A stretch of 64,000 bases of DNA from a virus. Positions 32,491-41,980 of the stretch are shown here, piece after piece. A model generated the notes under the pieces. That model was not told where the DNA came from. It made no database searches and was given only the letters and a program-made list of their open reading frames with translations. The stretch spans positions 36,325-100,324 of the IMG/VR virus record IMGVR_UViG_3300025383_000015; one strand, given 5' to 3'. A program made the position numbers and the translations under genes. Positions within the stretch are counted from its first letter, which is position 1. The number at the start of each line of letters is the position of its first letter.

Positions 32491-34244
32491 TACATCGTTC
32501 CAATATTGATATTACTTACTTGGAATCTAAAGATCTCATTTGGAGAACCAATAAGAGTTGAATAGGCTGTAAATGCTCCAGTACCTGTTGCAGTTCCACT
32601 GGACTGAGTACTGGCAACTGTGAAATGAGTTGAATCTGCAACTGTTGTTACTGGGACTGCTGTCACGTTATACCCACTAGGACTAAAGCCAGTAACTGTA
32701 ACCGTTGATCCAGCACTTAAACCATGTGGAGCGCTGGTTGTGTAGGTTATTGATGTCCCAGAAGCAGCAGCAGATGTAATAGGTACACCATAACGGTATA
32801 GCCCTGTTACTCGTGCAGTCTTTACTCCAGGTAACGAATTTACTACTGCCTCAATATCTTGAGGGTAGATGGTTTGTTGAAATGACAATCCGTTATAACC
32901 GTAAACTACAGATAGCGTTGAAAGGATTAAAGAAGTTACATCTGAGGCTTTGTACTTGGGATCAAGAGCATATGTTAAAGAAAGAACAACATCTACATAC
33001 GTTGGTGGTTGAACACTAAGAGAACTGCCAATTAGTAGTTTGTCTGCCATGTATGCAGATACGTTACTTGCCAATGTAGTGTATTCAGAAGAAGTAGTTC
33101 CATCAGGATTTAATCCTGGCTGTAGATCTGTAGTTCCAGCATTTCGTGTGGGTGCAATGTACAGAGTTACTGATGACCATACCGCAGCATTTGCGTTTGC
33201 TTTTCCTACGTTGTTTACGCTTAAAGCAAGGTCAGCATAATCTTTTTTGGTAACAGCACGGTTAGCAGCACGCAAAGATGCTGGTGCAGAGATGCGAATT
33301 TGGTCTGTGCTTTCTGGATCTGAACCAGCAATAGCAGCAGATGTGTTGGTTACTGTGATAGTTCCCTTAAGTGCAGTGACTTGTGTGTCTGTAAGTCCAG
33401 GAACATAACTAATATTTGTAGCAATATTTGTACCAATGTTTCCAATATCTCCCCCACCAACTGTATACGCGGCTCTGATTTGAGAGTAAGGAACAGGAAT
33501 AGCGCCCGCTACACCGTCACCAAAACTTACAATGATGTTGTTGTTTTGATCAAAAGAAGTTGTGTATACAAGATCTGATGACCCGTAGTCAGTAATATGT
33601 TGTACCTCAGTCCACTGAGAGTAAATGTCTCCATCCTGTACAAACACTGTAATACTTCCATCAACAACTGGTGAGTGTAAAAGCATGTACGATTGATTTG
33701 GAGAACCATCTGAAGTACCGATAAGTTCTCCATATGTAGGTACGGCAGATGGAGAAACTAGAGTTATTAATTGACCTTCTTTTGCAAGAACAGTATTTGA
33801 AGTTCCACTTACTACAGTTACATCTGCAGTAGTTGTAAAGTAAAGTGTTTGTACAACATCTCCTGTTGTAACTTGACCTGATACCACTGTTCCTTGACCC
33901 AATAGTTGGTCTGTGCTTCCAGAGTTAGTAAATGTAAGGTTAACCAAAGCCTGACGATAGCCCGCTGGGTTGTACCCAAAAGTTTGAGCAATGTTAAGAA
34001 CACTATTTCGTTGAGTCGCAGTGTAAATAGAGTTTTCGTTAGCGTTACGGTCAATGTAATAAGAAATAAGATCGCCCATATAAGCCATGGCTTCTACAAA
34101 AGCAACACCAAAATCAGCAGGATCAGCAGCAGTCCAATTTGGGATACGGGCTTGAATTCGTGCAATTAACTTCTCTCTAATAGAGTAGTAATCTCTCGAG
34201 GTGTAGTCAACGGATACTGGTATGGTAGAAATTTGTGTGGTCAC
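32490..34244 (-). CDS. Baseplate J-like (gpJ/gp47-type) wedge protein
   Basis: This 584-residue protein opens VDYTSRDYYSIREKLIARIQARIPNWTAADPADFGVAFVEAMAYMGD-type sequence (the first ~70 residues), classic for gpJ/gp47 baseplate wedge proteins. Later parts are beta-rich. Near 440-560 there are Ser/Thr/Gly-rich stretches (GLSAGSTVTVTGFSPSGY). It assembles the inner wedge with the gp25-like protein. The start is GTG with a GAGGAG site. Confidence 0.85.
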   Translation of the reverse strand: MTTQISTIPVSVDYTSRDYYSIREKLIARIQARIPNWTAADPADFGVAFVEAMAYMGDLISYYIDRNANENSIYTATQRNSVLNIAQTFGYNPAGYRQALVNLTFTNSGSTDQLLGQGTVVSGQVTTGDVVQTLYFTTTADVTVVSGTSNTVLAKEGQLITLVSPSAVPTYGELIGTSDGSPNQSYMLLHSPVVDGSITVFVQDGDIYSQWTEVQHITDYGSSDLVYTTSFDQNNNIIVSFGDGVAGAIPVPYSQIRAAYTVGGGDIGNIGTNIATNISYVPGLTDTQVTALKGTITVTNTSAAIAGSDPESTDQIRISAPASLRAANRAVTKKDYADLALSVNNVGKANANAAVWSSVTLYIAPTRNAGTTDLQPGLNPDGTTSSEYTTLASNVSAYMADKLLIGSSLSVQPPTYVDVVLSLTYALDPKYKASDVTSLILSTLSVVYGYNGLSFQQTIYPQDIEAVVNSLPGVKTARVTGLYRYGVPITSAAASGTSITYTTSAPHGLSAGSTVTVTGFSPSGYNVTAVPVTTVADSTHFTVASTQSSGTATGTGAFTAYSTLIGSPNEIFRFQVSNINIGTM

Positions 34245-34645
34245 AATATCTCCTCGTATGGTGGGTTAGATCCTGCTAATGAGAGAACGCCAAGAGTAGT
34301 TGTTACTGGTGTGCTATTTGGTAATTGATAACTGATATTTGCTGTAACAACATTTGTGTAGGTATCTACATCTATAGTTACGTCAGTTAGTAGCAAAGTT
34401 GGCAATTGAGAATTAAAAGCCTTTTCAATCTCAATCTTAATTTCTGATGCAGCATCGTCTTCAGCATCAAACAACGCATAAGGAATTAATGTTCCAAACG
34501 TAGGGCGCATCACTCTTTCACGAACCGCTGTCCCAACAACCGACTTAACTCTATCTGCCCACATAACTTCTTGACTTTGGGTAAAAGCAACCCGTCCAGA
34601 GTAATCAATCGTAAAAGGAAGGGTTACGGCAACTTCATTAGCCAT
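34241..34645 (-). CDS. gp25/gpW-like baseplate wedge protein
   Basis: This 134-residue protein has the GPW/gp25 layout: a beta start (VAVTLPFTIDYSGRVAFTQSQEVMWADRVKSVV), RVMRPTFGTLIPYALFD near residue 45, and EIKIEIEKAF...P near 70. It nucleates sheath polymerisation from the baseplate. It sits in conserved order between the gpJ and hub genes. Confidence 0.85.
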   Translation of the reverse strand: MANEVAVTLPFTIDYSGRVAFTQSQEVMWADRVKSVVGTAVRERVMRPTFGTLIPYALFDAEDDAASEIKIEIEKAFNSQLPTLLLTDVTIDVDTYTNVVTANISYQLPNSTPVTTTLGVLSLAGSNPPYEEIL

Positions 34646-35895
34646 TATTTACCTACCCATCTTCTTGGAACAATATTAAAACCAGTATTGGTCTGGTCAA
34701 TTAACGCGGTTGCGGTGCTCAGTGTATAGGAATTAGATGGGTTGGTTCCTGATGTAGGGTAATTAAGGTTTACTGCAGGAACAGTCCCTGCAGACGATGG
34801 GCGTGTAGCACTTGGCTGGTTTGTTCCCACTCCATCAGTAGCACAAGAAAATTCAACCGTGTATTTTCCATCGATAGTCATCTCATGTTTAGACGAAGTG
34901 ACTATCCAAAAACCATCAGAACTTGTGCCTGTGTATCTAACCTCAATAGTTCCCCATGGAGATACCCGTGGATCCCCTTGAGCAGAACCTTTTCCAGGAA
35001 TTGAAAGTCTAGATAAATGGGCTTTTCCATCTGCTAAAGCCTTAGCCATAGCATCGCTGTTAGCCACTACACCAGACTCAACTTTAGAGAACAAAGGAGC
35101 CTTTACGTTTTGGCGTATAGGCGCTCCCACCTGGTGTGGAGAGGATTTTGATGTGTATATTTTTCCTGTAACTGGGTCTACTCCAGAAACTATTTTATTA
35201 CTTCTGTTATTTGCTTTCTTTTCTACATAGTCTCCAAGTTTAGATTCAAAAGCGTCAAGGGTTTGAACGTCAAATACAGAGTTAGAGTTAGTAAATGGGT
35301 CTAGAAATGCCAGTATCGGGATAGTAGTCATGAACTGATCAATCATCGTGTCAATAGGGTGAAAGTGAAGTTCTGTACCTAATACTTGAACTCCATATCC
35401 AATTTTATTTGCAAGTTCTACAAGTTTTTCCCAATATGTATGGCCGCTCATTGAGATCTGGCTAAACTTAACTGTGCTTGGTGTTACTACAGGTTTTAAG
35501 TAAAACTTTTTAGCAATGTCTGTAGCAACTTGAGAAGCAGTTGTGTTTGTCCATATCTTTGTTGCCTCCTCTTTAAAAGGGTATGAACCACCTACACAAA
35601 CAATCTCTACATACCTATTTAAAACCTGTGTTGTTGGGTATTGAATGTGGGAAACATACCCTATAAAATTTTTATTTACTTTGTCGTTTCTCCAAGAAAC
35701 TTGAACTGGTGTTCCTGTTTTAAAAGACTCAACAATTAGCGTACTAAAGTATTGAAACCTAAGAACCATAACATCATGGCTATTGATGTTCTGTGTTAAA
35801 GTAATTTTACGAGGTTGAGTGTTAAAACTAGGGTAGTCAGGAAATGACACTGAATAGTTATTAGCAAATTTACCTTGACGTTGCGGATCACGCAC
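34645..35895 (-). CDS. Baseplate hub protein, gpD/gp27-like
   Basis: This 416-residue protein has a beta-rich N-terminus (NYSVSFPDYPSF), then VQVSWRNDK and a WTNTTASQVATDIAKKF helix near 130, followed by WEKLVELANKIGYGV, as in gpD/late control proteins. The C-terminus (~360-416) is low-complexity Thr/Pro/Asn-rich. It forms the central hub with the spike. It starts with GTG and overlaps the LysM gene by eight bases. Confidence 0.75.
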   Translation of the reverse strand: MRDPQRQGKFANNYSVSFPDYPSFNTQPRKITLTQNINSHDVMVLRFQYFSTLIVESFKTGTPVQVSWRNDKVNKNFIGYVSHIQYPTTQVLNRYVEIVCVGGSYPFKEEATKIWTNTTASQVATDIAKKFYLKPVVTPSTVKFSQISMSGHTYWEKLVELANKIGYGVQVLGTELHFHPIDTMIDQFMTTIPILAFLDPFTNSNSVFDVQTLDAFESKLGDYVEKKANNRSNKIVSGVDPVTGKIYTSKSSPHQVGAPIRQNVKAPLFSKVESGVVANSDAMAKALADGKAHLSRLSIPGKGSAQGDPRVSPWGTIEVRYTGTSSDGFWIVTSSKHEMTIDGKYTVEFSCATDGVGTNQPSATRPSSAGTVPAVNLNYPTSGTNPSNSYTLSTATALIDQTNTGFNIVPRRWVGK

Positions 35896-36184
35896 TTGGC
35901 AACCTCAACAAAGTTCCTGGAGCAATAGATGTTGGGTCAATTATTTCTGGATTTAAATCCATAATTTTCCACCACAACTGTGGATTTCCTAAGAACTTAT
36001 TAGCCAGAGTATCTAAGCGATCTCCATCTACCCATTCATATGTATAAAACTTAGTAGCGTACACTGGCCAATTACGCAAGATCATTACATGGTATGCCTG
36101 TCGATGTTCATCCCATGCTTTAGGTATAGTTCCATCAGCGTTTGTTACAGGGTTGGCGTATCGGCTATCTGCGTAAATTGTCAT
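35888..36184 (-). CDS. LysM-domain tail protein (gpX-like)
   Basis: In this 98-residue protein the C-terminal half is a LysM motif (YEWVDGDRLDTLANKFLGN, then PQLWWKIMDLNPEI, ending PGTLLRLPSA). In contractile tails such proteins clamp hub and tube. The N-terminal ~35 residues are polar. It overlaps both neighbours by a few bases, in the usual gene order for baseplate. Confidence 0.8.
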   Translation of the reverse strand: MTIYADSRYANPVTNADGTIPKAWDEHRQAYHVMILRNWPVYATKFYTYEWVDGDRLDTLANKFLGNPQLWWKIMDLNPEIIDPTSIAPGTLLRLPSA

Positions 36185-37566
36185 TTTCCACCTGCTGCTG
36201 CTGTAGATGCTGCGTTATAAAGTACTGAGTTGTCGTAGTAACGAGTGCATGTAATGTTTACAGTAGTAAATATTGGAACCATTCTCTCGTTAAAGATAGC
36301 ATGGTTTATGTCCAAAGAAGATACTCGAACAAGGTAACGAAGGTTTGCTCCCAAGTGTAACTCTACTGGAATTGGCATTAACCAACCTTTGTCCGCTGTA
36401 ATGATGTTGCCTACACTCGATTTGTATTGTGAGTTATATCCTCCTGTAGCCTTAAATAAATACTCAAGGTCATACATAGTTCCACGCTCATAGATCAGAC
36501 CTCGTTCAGAAGCCGACACAGTTTGTGGATACGGGGAAGTATTTCCAGTCAAAAACTCACCAGTTTTGTCTTTTATGTACATCATGTCTTCGATACGGTT
36601 GAGTATTAAAGAGAATGTAACTGTGCTGGCAAGAAGTCCATTACCAATTGCTGTAGCAATATCCGCACCAGACTGCTCAAACTGAGGAGAAAAACTTTCT
36701 ACAATTCCCCAAGACATTCCCACAGAGGTTGGGTTGTAAAGAAACTTAAATCCATACGGAGTTGTATCAGCAGGTAACCCAGATGCCGCAGTTCCTTTGG
36801 TAAGTACGCTGGCATCAGCAGCCAAATTTTGGCTCATTTGAATGACGCCTTTGGCTCCTTTGAACTTACCATCTTTGTCTGGTTGCCAGGCCAACTGTGC
36901 ATGGTCCCAGGCTCCTGGATTAGTGATAAGCATGTCATTTTTTGCGGACAATACTTGAGGTCCAAACTTCAAGTACGAAGATGAAGTCATTGGAGCGTTG
37001 TATGTGTAAGGCTTTGGATCACCCACAACTGCTGGTGGGGGCGTTCCTCCAGGTCCACCAGCCCCAGCACTAGTTACTGCGGGTGCAGGTTTTCCTGCAG
37101 CGTTTGCAGCCGTTGCTTTAGCCAATGCATCTTGATCTATTTTTAAAGTAGTTTTTGCAGTTTGTTCGGCTTGGTTAGCACTTGTTAAATCTGAGGTGGT
37201 TTGTTGTGCTTCTTTTACTACTGCTTGCCATTTGTTGTACGCTGCTTGTACTGATGTTTGGATACTGCTACTTAAAGTAGTTATATCTACAGTTCCTTTT
37301 GGATTGTTTACAGGTTCAGAGATGTTGTACTCGTGTAACAAACCAAGGTACAAGTTGTACTCTGTTTGTGCATACGTGTTTTCATCGTCTAGTTTGCTAA
37401 CTAAATCACTTACTTTTTTAACAGCAGCATCGTACGTAGTCTTTTGCGTTATGACTGCTTGAAAATCATTATTAAGGATTTGTTGATTTGCAGCAAGTTG
37501 AGCAGAAGATAACCCAGTATTTGCTCCTGGTCTTGTAGTGTTAGGACTTACTTTTTTAGTACCCAT
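36181..37566 (-). CDS. Baseplate/tube-initiator-type protein with N-terminal coiled coil
   Basis: This 461-residue protein has a long Ala/Lys/Gln-rich helical region (~20-165) that reads as coiled coil, then a Pro/Ala/Gly linker. The C-terminal domain (~180-461) has YKFLYNPTSVGMSWG near 285 and a final TRYYDN, resembling tube-initiator proteins of contractile systems (FNPT-type motif). It sits between the tape measure and LysM protein, as such proteins usually do. No enzymatic motif is seen. Confidence 0.55.
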   Translation of the reverse strand: MGTKKVSPNTTRPGANTGLSSAQLAANQQILNNDFQAVITQKTTYDAAVKKVSDLVSKLDDENTYAQTEYNLYLGLLHEYNISEPVNNPKGTVDITTLSSSIQTSVQAAYNKWQAVVKEAQQTTSDLTSANQAEQTAKTTLKIDQDALAKATAANAAGKPAPAVTSAGAGGPGGTPPPAVVGDPKPYTYNAPMTSSSYLKFGPQVLSAKNDMLITNPGAWDHAQLAWQPDKDGKFKGAKGVIQMSQNLAADASVLTKGTAASGLPADTTPYGFKFLYNPTSVGMSWGIVESFSPQFEQSGADIATAIGNGLLASTVTFSLILNRIEDMMYIKDKTGEFLTGNTSPYPQTVSASERGLIYERGTMYDLEYLFKATGGYNSQYKSSVGNIITADKGWLMPIPVELHLGANLRYLVRVSSLDINHAIFNERMVPIFTTVNITCTRYYDNSVLYNAASTAAAGGK

Positions 37567-40307
37567 TATCTACTTCCCATCATGGAGATGCTGTTATTCT
37601 CTTCAAGAATGCTCTGCACTTTTTTAGCAAACCTAACTGCTTCGTCTTGGGAAGCCTGTGCAATGTTCACTGTTATCTGAACATTAGTTGATCCTCCCCC
37701 TCCTCCAGAAGAAGGCATTGAAGCGCCAAATCCAGAAGTTCCACCGCCATAACCAGGTATTTGTGTTCCCCATGGAGAATGGTTAACTGCACTAAGAACT
37801 CCAGCAGTGTTGTTACCTGTAGATAGAGCACTTAAAATGGACTTGTAACGTCCATTGTTAATTGTGTCAATGGTTGCCTGCATTCCCTGATTAAAACTTA
37901 CGTACGATTCAACACCAACACTGTTGATAGGTACGGCCCCTGCTTCTGGTTGTGTTGTGTTTAGAGGATTGTAATGTGCAGAGTTATTCCACTGCCCACC
38001 TTCGTACGCCATCCACGTAGTAATAGCAGCAATATTTTGTTGTGTAACTGGTTTTCCTAGGTTAGTAAGAAATTGTTTTGCCCAATCTAATTTGCTGCCA
38101 GTAGCAAGGATTGTTCCTGGAGCGTTTACGCTACTTCCAGAAACTGTTTGTGGAGTTCCGCCTGTTCCTGTTAAAAATGCTGCTGGATCAACTGGGTTGT
38201 TGTGTCCTTTACGAACTTCAAAGTGAAGGTGAGGCCCAGTGACGTTACCCGATTGTCCAGACTTACCAATTTCTTGACCAGCAACTACTGTTTGTCCAAT
38301 TTTTACTGACTTACTTTGTAGGTGACCGTACAGTGTTTGGTAGCCGTTACCGTGATCAATTTGAACATACACACCAAAATCTGCGCCAGGAGAATCATCA
38401 AAGACAATTCCATCAGCAACAGCCTTTACAGACGTTCCTACAGGAACTGCATAGTCATCACCTGTGTGGTAGTTCTTTGCTCCATTCCACATGCCTGGAT
38501 CTTTTGCTCCATACATTGTGGTAGGTGCAACTCCAGGAATTGGAGAATTTAATGTTTGTTTTGTGCTTTGACCTGAGTATGGGTGAAGAGCACCCGTGTT
38601 TGCTGCTGGAGATGAGTATTGTCCTGGTGTTGCTTGCGCTTGAGAATACGCTCCACCTTTAGCACCAAACGATGCTCCAAATCCACCATAAGAACTTCCA
38701 CCAGAACCAAAAAATCCAGCAACTCCACCGATCACGGTACCGATAACAGCGCCAGGAGCAGCACCTACGCCAAAGAATCCAGCACCAATACTTGCACCAA
38801 TTAAAGCACCAGCACCAGCACTAGCGGCAATACTTCCCCCACGAACTACATCTCTACCAGTACTTGTTTTGTTTAACCCTGTTGCATTTCCAAGTTCTTT
38901 TCCGCCTTGGCCCATAAGGTATCCCGCACCAGCAGCCGTTGTTGCACCTCCCGCTACTCGCCCAAGAACGCCTGCACTAGTTGATGCTATTCTTCCAGCA
39001 CTAAGAACTGATGAACCACTGCTGCCTATTGGTATTCCTAGTTTCTCTGCAGCAGCAAGGGCAACCATACCTTCTGCAATATTTTTAATGCCCATCGTAA
39101 ATCCGCCAATAAGTGAGGTAAGGGCTGAGCCTAACCCAGTTTGACCCAATCCTTGAAGATAGGCTTTTGCTTCAATTACTGACTGGCCAAACTGCGCCAT
39201 CTTTTGATTTACATCTGTAATAGTAGTTGCAGCGGCTTGGTACCCCTTGATCATAGAGTCTTGAGAAGCCTGCATTAAGTTTGTTTGAGATGTTGTTATT
39301 TGTTGCCCTGCAGCGTTAGGGTTTCCTGCTCCAGATAGCGTTGCTAGATCTGCGTTCTTTCCTTGTGCTAATAGCAAGAACTGTGCTTTAAAAAGTTGTT
39401 GTTGGTCTGGGGATAAGTTAAGGGCGTTTAAATCTGCGCCAGCAAGACCGTATTGCAAAGACTGTTGAACGGCATTTACGTTGCCTTTTCCACGTCCTTG
39501 AAAGATGCGATTAAAAAGTTGACTTGCAATTTGAGATTCAGAAAGTGGATTTCCCTGTTGATCAAACTGGGATATTCCATACTGATAAAGGTTTGCTCCC
39601 ATAGCGCCAGTCTGTAATCCACCAATAGCGGTAGCAGCGGCTGCATTGCTCATATTAAATTGTCGGTATGCTCCACCAACTTCTCTTATGCTTTGTAGGT
39701 ATGGACTGCTTCCTGGAGCATACCCGTACTGCTGAGTAAGGATGGCAGCAGCGGCTGCATCATCCCCAATACCTGAAACACCTCTTCCAAATCCTCCGCT
39801 AATTGCGCTAAGGGTTGAGGTCTGTAATTGCTTATATCCAAGACCAGTGGTTGAGTATTGTGAGACGGCGTAGTAGTTAGACGCACGAGCAATTGTGGCA
39901 CCTAGATCAGGTCCTAGTGAATAAGCAGCACCTGCAACTCCTCCAGCAACTTGAGCAGCGCCACCAAGGATTGAGAACTTTGCCACAGTCGGAGACATCC
40001 ACGGCATAGCGGTAGCGCTTGCACGTTGCTGTTGTGCTGCAGATTGAGGTTGCGAGGCTGGAACCATGTTCTCAGCCACGCCATTACCTGCTGTTGTAAA
40101 GTTAGCACCGTCTGTACCAAGATTAACTTTTGTACCTTTGGTAAGATTCTTTTGACCATTTTTTGTAATGGTCTTACGCATTGTGTCAGCCGCTGTTTGG
40201 GCAGGTGCAGAGATGTGTTTGATCGTGTCATTGATCTCGCTAAGAGTTTTAAGCGTGTCCTTAAGGGCGTCATTAAGTGACTTAACGCTCGTCACCATAC
40301 TAGCCAT
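37566..40307 (-). CDS. Tape measure protein with M23 peptidase and lysozyme-like domains
   Basis: This 913-residue protein has a helical N-terminal ~400 residues and Gly/Ala-rich hydrophobic stretches near 410-530. An M23 peptidase domain follows (~600-720): H614xxxD618, H662 in YGHL, and H693-L-H695, the HxH zinc ligand. The next domain (~733-850) has WMAYEGG with likely catalytic E769 and NPLNTTQ, as in phage lysozyme-type tail domains. The last ~50 residues are helical. It would set tail length and degrade peptidoglycan during entry. It is short for a contractile tail, implying a short tail. Confidence 0.85.
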   Translation of the reverse strand: MASMVTSVKSLNDALKDTLKTLSEINDTIKHISAPAQTAADTMRKTITKNGQKNLTKGTKVNLGTDGANFTTAGNGVAENMVPASQPQSAAQQQRASATAMPWMSPTVAKFSILGGAAQVAGGVAGAAYSLGPDLGATIARASNYYAVSQYSTTGLGYKQLQTSTLSAISGGFGRGVSGIGDDAAAAAILTQQYGYAPGSSPYLQSIREVGGAYRQFNMSNAAAATAIGGLQTGAMGANLYQYGISQFDQQGNPLSESQIASQLFNRIFQGRGKGNVNAVQQSLQYGLAGADLNALNLSPDQQQLFKAQFLLLAQGKNADLATLSGAGNPNAAGQQITTSQTNLMQASQDSMIKGYQAAATTITDVNQKMAQFGQSVIEAKAYLQGLGQTGLGSALTSLIGGFTMGIKNIAEGMVALAAAEKLGIPIGSSGSSVLSAGRIASTSAGVLGRVAGGATTAAGAGYLMGQGGKELGNATGLNKTSTGRDVVRGGSIAASAGAGALIGASIGAGFFGVGAAPGAVIGTVIGGVAGFFGSGGSSYGGFGASFGAKGGAYSQAQATPGQYSSPAANTGALHPYSGQSTKQTLNSPIPGVAPTTMYGAKDPGMWNGAKNYHTGDDYAVPVGTSVKAVADGIVFDDSPGADFGVYVQIDHGNGYQTLYGHLQSKSVKIGQTVVAGQEIGKSGQSGNVTGPHLHFEVRKGHNNPVDPAAFLTGTGGTPQTVSGSSVNAPGTILATGSKLDWAKQFLTNLGKPVTQQNIAAITTWMAYEGGQWNNSAHYNPLNTTQPEAGAVPINSVGVESYVSFNQGMQATIDTINNGRYKSILSALSTGNNTAGVLSAVNHSPWGTQIPGYGGGTSGFGASMPSSGGGGGSTNVQITVNIAQASQDEAVRFAKKVQSILEENNSISMMGSR

Positions 40308-40468
40308 CTGGACTCCTTATCGCTTTTGCCTTGGCTAGTTCTAGCCAATTCTTTCTTTCTCTAGAGGACATCTCTTTTATCTCTGTGAGATTCCAACTTC
40401 CGTATATCTCTGATATAGCCGCCCATTCAGCGAATAACTGAACGTATGGAATGATATTAGAATTGAAA
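40300..40468 (-). CDS. Probable +1-frameshift C-terminal extension of the chaperone/T4-baseplate-type gene
   Basis: In the 150-base gap before the tape measure, an open frame in +1 relative to the upstream gene encodes NSNIIPYVQLFAEWAAISEI and continues through EMSSRERKNWLELA to a stop at 40300, overlapping the tape measure start by eight bases. No standard start codon precedes its conserved part. The shared sequence TTG TTT CAA TTC TAA just before the gene's stop allows a TTT-to-TTC slip of one base. The fused product would be about 321 residues. Such extended forms are known for tail assembly chaperones located before tape measure genes. Confidence 0.6.
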
Positions 40469-41266
40469 CAACGTACCCAAATTAATGGATATCGTTACCT
40501 CACTTCCGCAATCAGGGCATTCCATGGTTACATCATCAAACTGTGGACCAGGTACTCGTTTGTTAATTTCTGAAATGATCTTTTTACGATCTACAATTGG
40601 AAGATTTTGAACTTGGAGTTTGCTGTATACAGGTGAACCGTTAATCTTTAACACTGTCTTCTCAAGAAGAATCGTGTTCATTTCTGCAGGAGTTTTATCT
40701 GCATTATTGATCAATTCTTTTTGAGCAATACCAGTTGGAAGTTGTACTTCAATCTCTCCAGCCTTACCACTAACAGTAAAGACTCTGTCTCCCACAGGAT
40801 CTGTAAGAATCTTTGTCTTAATATCTTCGTTAATATCTACTGTTACATTTTTAAAGTCATTACAGCCTGAACAAAAGATAGACATATCTGTTGTTGAACC
40901 AAATGTTGCTTTCAAGATACCAAGAAGAATTGCATCTCGATCTCCTGTCAACATGTGATCAAGGATCTTATCGTCAGCCTTTAGGTCTCCAACTTTGACA
41001 GTTCCTCGTTCTAAGATAGTTAGAAGAGCCTTGCCAACATTTGCAGCCTTTGAAATAACTTCTTCATCTCGACCGTTCAACTCACGTACCTCTGCGGTCT
41101 GTAGCAACTCCCCAGCGGTTGAAATGTAACCGCCAGGAAGTTGTACAGTCGTATCTGAAGGAGCAATTATTGTTGGGTTGATATCTTTAGGAGACTCTTT
41201 AAGAGCATCCTTAATTAAGTTGTTTGCCAAGTCTGGGTTAGAGACTGCACTAATTGTGTTCGACAT
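40457..41266 (-). CDS. T4-baseplate-type (PF12322-like)/tail assembly chaperone-like protein, short form
   Basis: This 269-residue protein is alpha/beta with an N-terminal LPGGYISTAGELLQTAEVRELNGRDEE segment and a ILDHMLTGDRDAILLGILKAT helix near 110, resembling the T4 baseplate family. Two cysteine pairs, CSGC near 135 and CPDC near 250, could hold zinc. It ends ...GTLFQF then stop, but a +1 shift at the last Phe codons would add 54 residues (40300-40468). It precedes the tape measure gene and probably assists tail or baseplate assembly. Confidence 0.6.
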   Translation of the reverse strand: MSNTISAVSNPDLANNLIKDALKESPKDINPTIIAPSDTTVQLPGGYISTAGELLQTAEVRELNGRDEEVISKAANVGKALLTILERGTVKVGDLKADDKILDHMLTGDRDAILLGILKATFGSTTDMSIFCSGCNDFKNVTVDINEDIKTKILTDPVGDRVFTVSGKAGEIEVQLPTGIAQKELINNADKTPAEMNTILLEKTVLKINGSPVYSKLQVQNLPIVDRKKIISEINKRVPGPQFDDVTMECPDCGSEVTISINLGTLFQF

Positions 41267-41285
41267 TATGTTCCTTTGCTAGTTG

Positions 41286-41963
41286 TTAGTGTGCGCCAGT
41301 TGCTGCTGAAGAACCGCCCGCTGCAGTAAATGCAGGAGCGCTTGTTGCTACATCTGATCCCCATGAGATGTCAAATCCTTCGTGAACCAAAGACATCTGT
41401 TCTACGAGAAGGGCGTTGTCACCAGCGTTAAGGTCAGAGTATGAGACTGAGGTTGGCCATGCGTTGTAAACCATAAAGCGCATAGCAACTACGTCTGTGG
41501 ATGAGTCAGTAGCCGCAGCAGTTCCATCAGCGGTTTGAGCACCCTGTGGAATTGGGTGTGCAAGAACCTTAATCTCAACATCACAACGGAAGTTGTCTCC
41601 CGCAGCGCGTGAAGATCCACCACCTTGAACTGTTGCAAAAAGGGTCTTCATCCAATCCCAGTTTGTGCTTGTTCCAAGGATTACACCGCGTTGGAAGGTG
41701 ATTGGAGCAAACGTTGTTTGTCCAGGGATCTGGTGAACAGTGGTGTTGTATCCACCCTCACGGTAAGGAATGGAGTCTGTAGTGATTGACATTCCTGAGA
41801 TTGAGGTAAATCCAAATGTAACGGGAGGAGTAGCAAGGTGAGTCATAGCCGTATTAGCGTTTGCTCCACCAGCGTTTGGAAGTGGTGTGAAGGTAACGAG
41901 GTACCTAAAGTTGCGTAACGGATCAGTCGCAAGCGATGATCGGTTATTGTTGATTGTTGGCAT
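41286..41963 (-). CDS. Tail tube protein (gp19-like)
   Basis: This 225-residue protein has NFRYLVTFTPLPNAGG near residue 18 and F-T-S-I-S-G-M-S near 50. I-P-Y-R-E-G-G and an ITFQRGVILGTSTNWDWMK block near 90-105 follow, as in phage T4 gp19-type tube proteins. It forms the inner tube and is followed on the transcript by the chaperone-type gene. A GGAGATAAC ribosome site precedes it. Confidence 0.9.
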   Translation of the reverse strand: MPTINNNRSSLATDPLRNFRYLVTFTPLPNAGGANANTAMTHLATPPVTFGFTSISGMSITTDSIPYREGGYNTTVHQIPGQTTFAPITFQRGVILGTSTNWDWMKTLFATVQGGGSSRAAGDNFRCDVEIKVLAHPIPQGAQTADGTAAATDSSTDVVAMRFMVYNAWPTSVSYSDLNAGDNALLVEQMSLVHEGFDISWGSDVATSAPAFTAAGGSSAATGAH

Positions 41964-41980
41964 CTGTTATCTCCTTCGGA

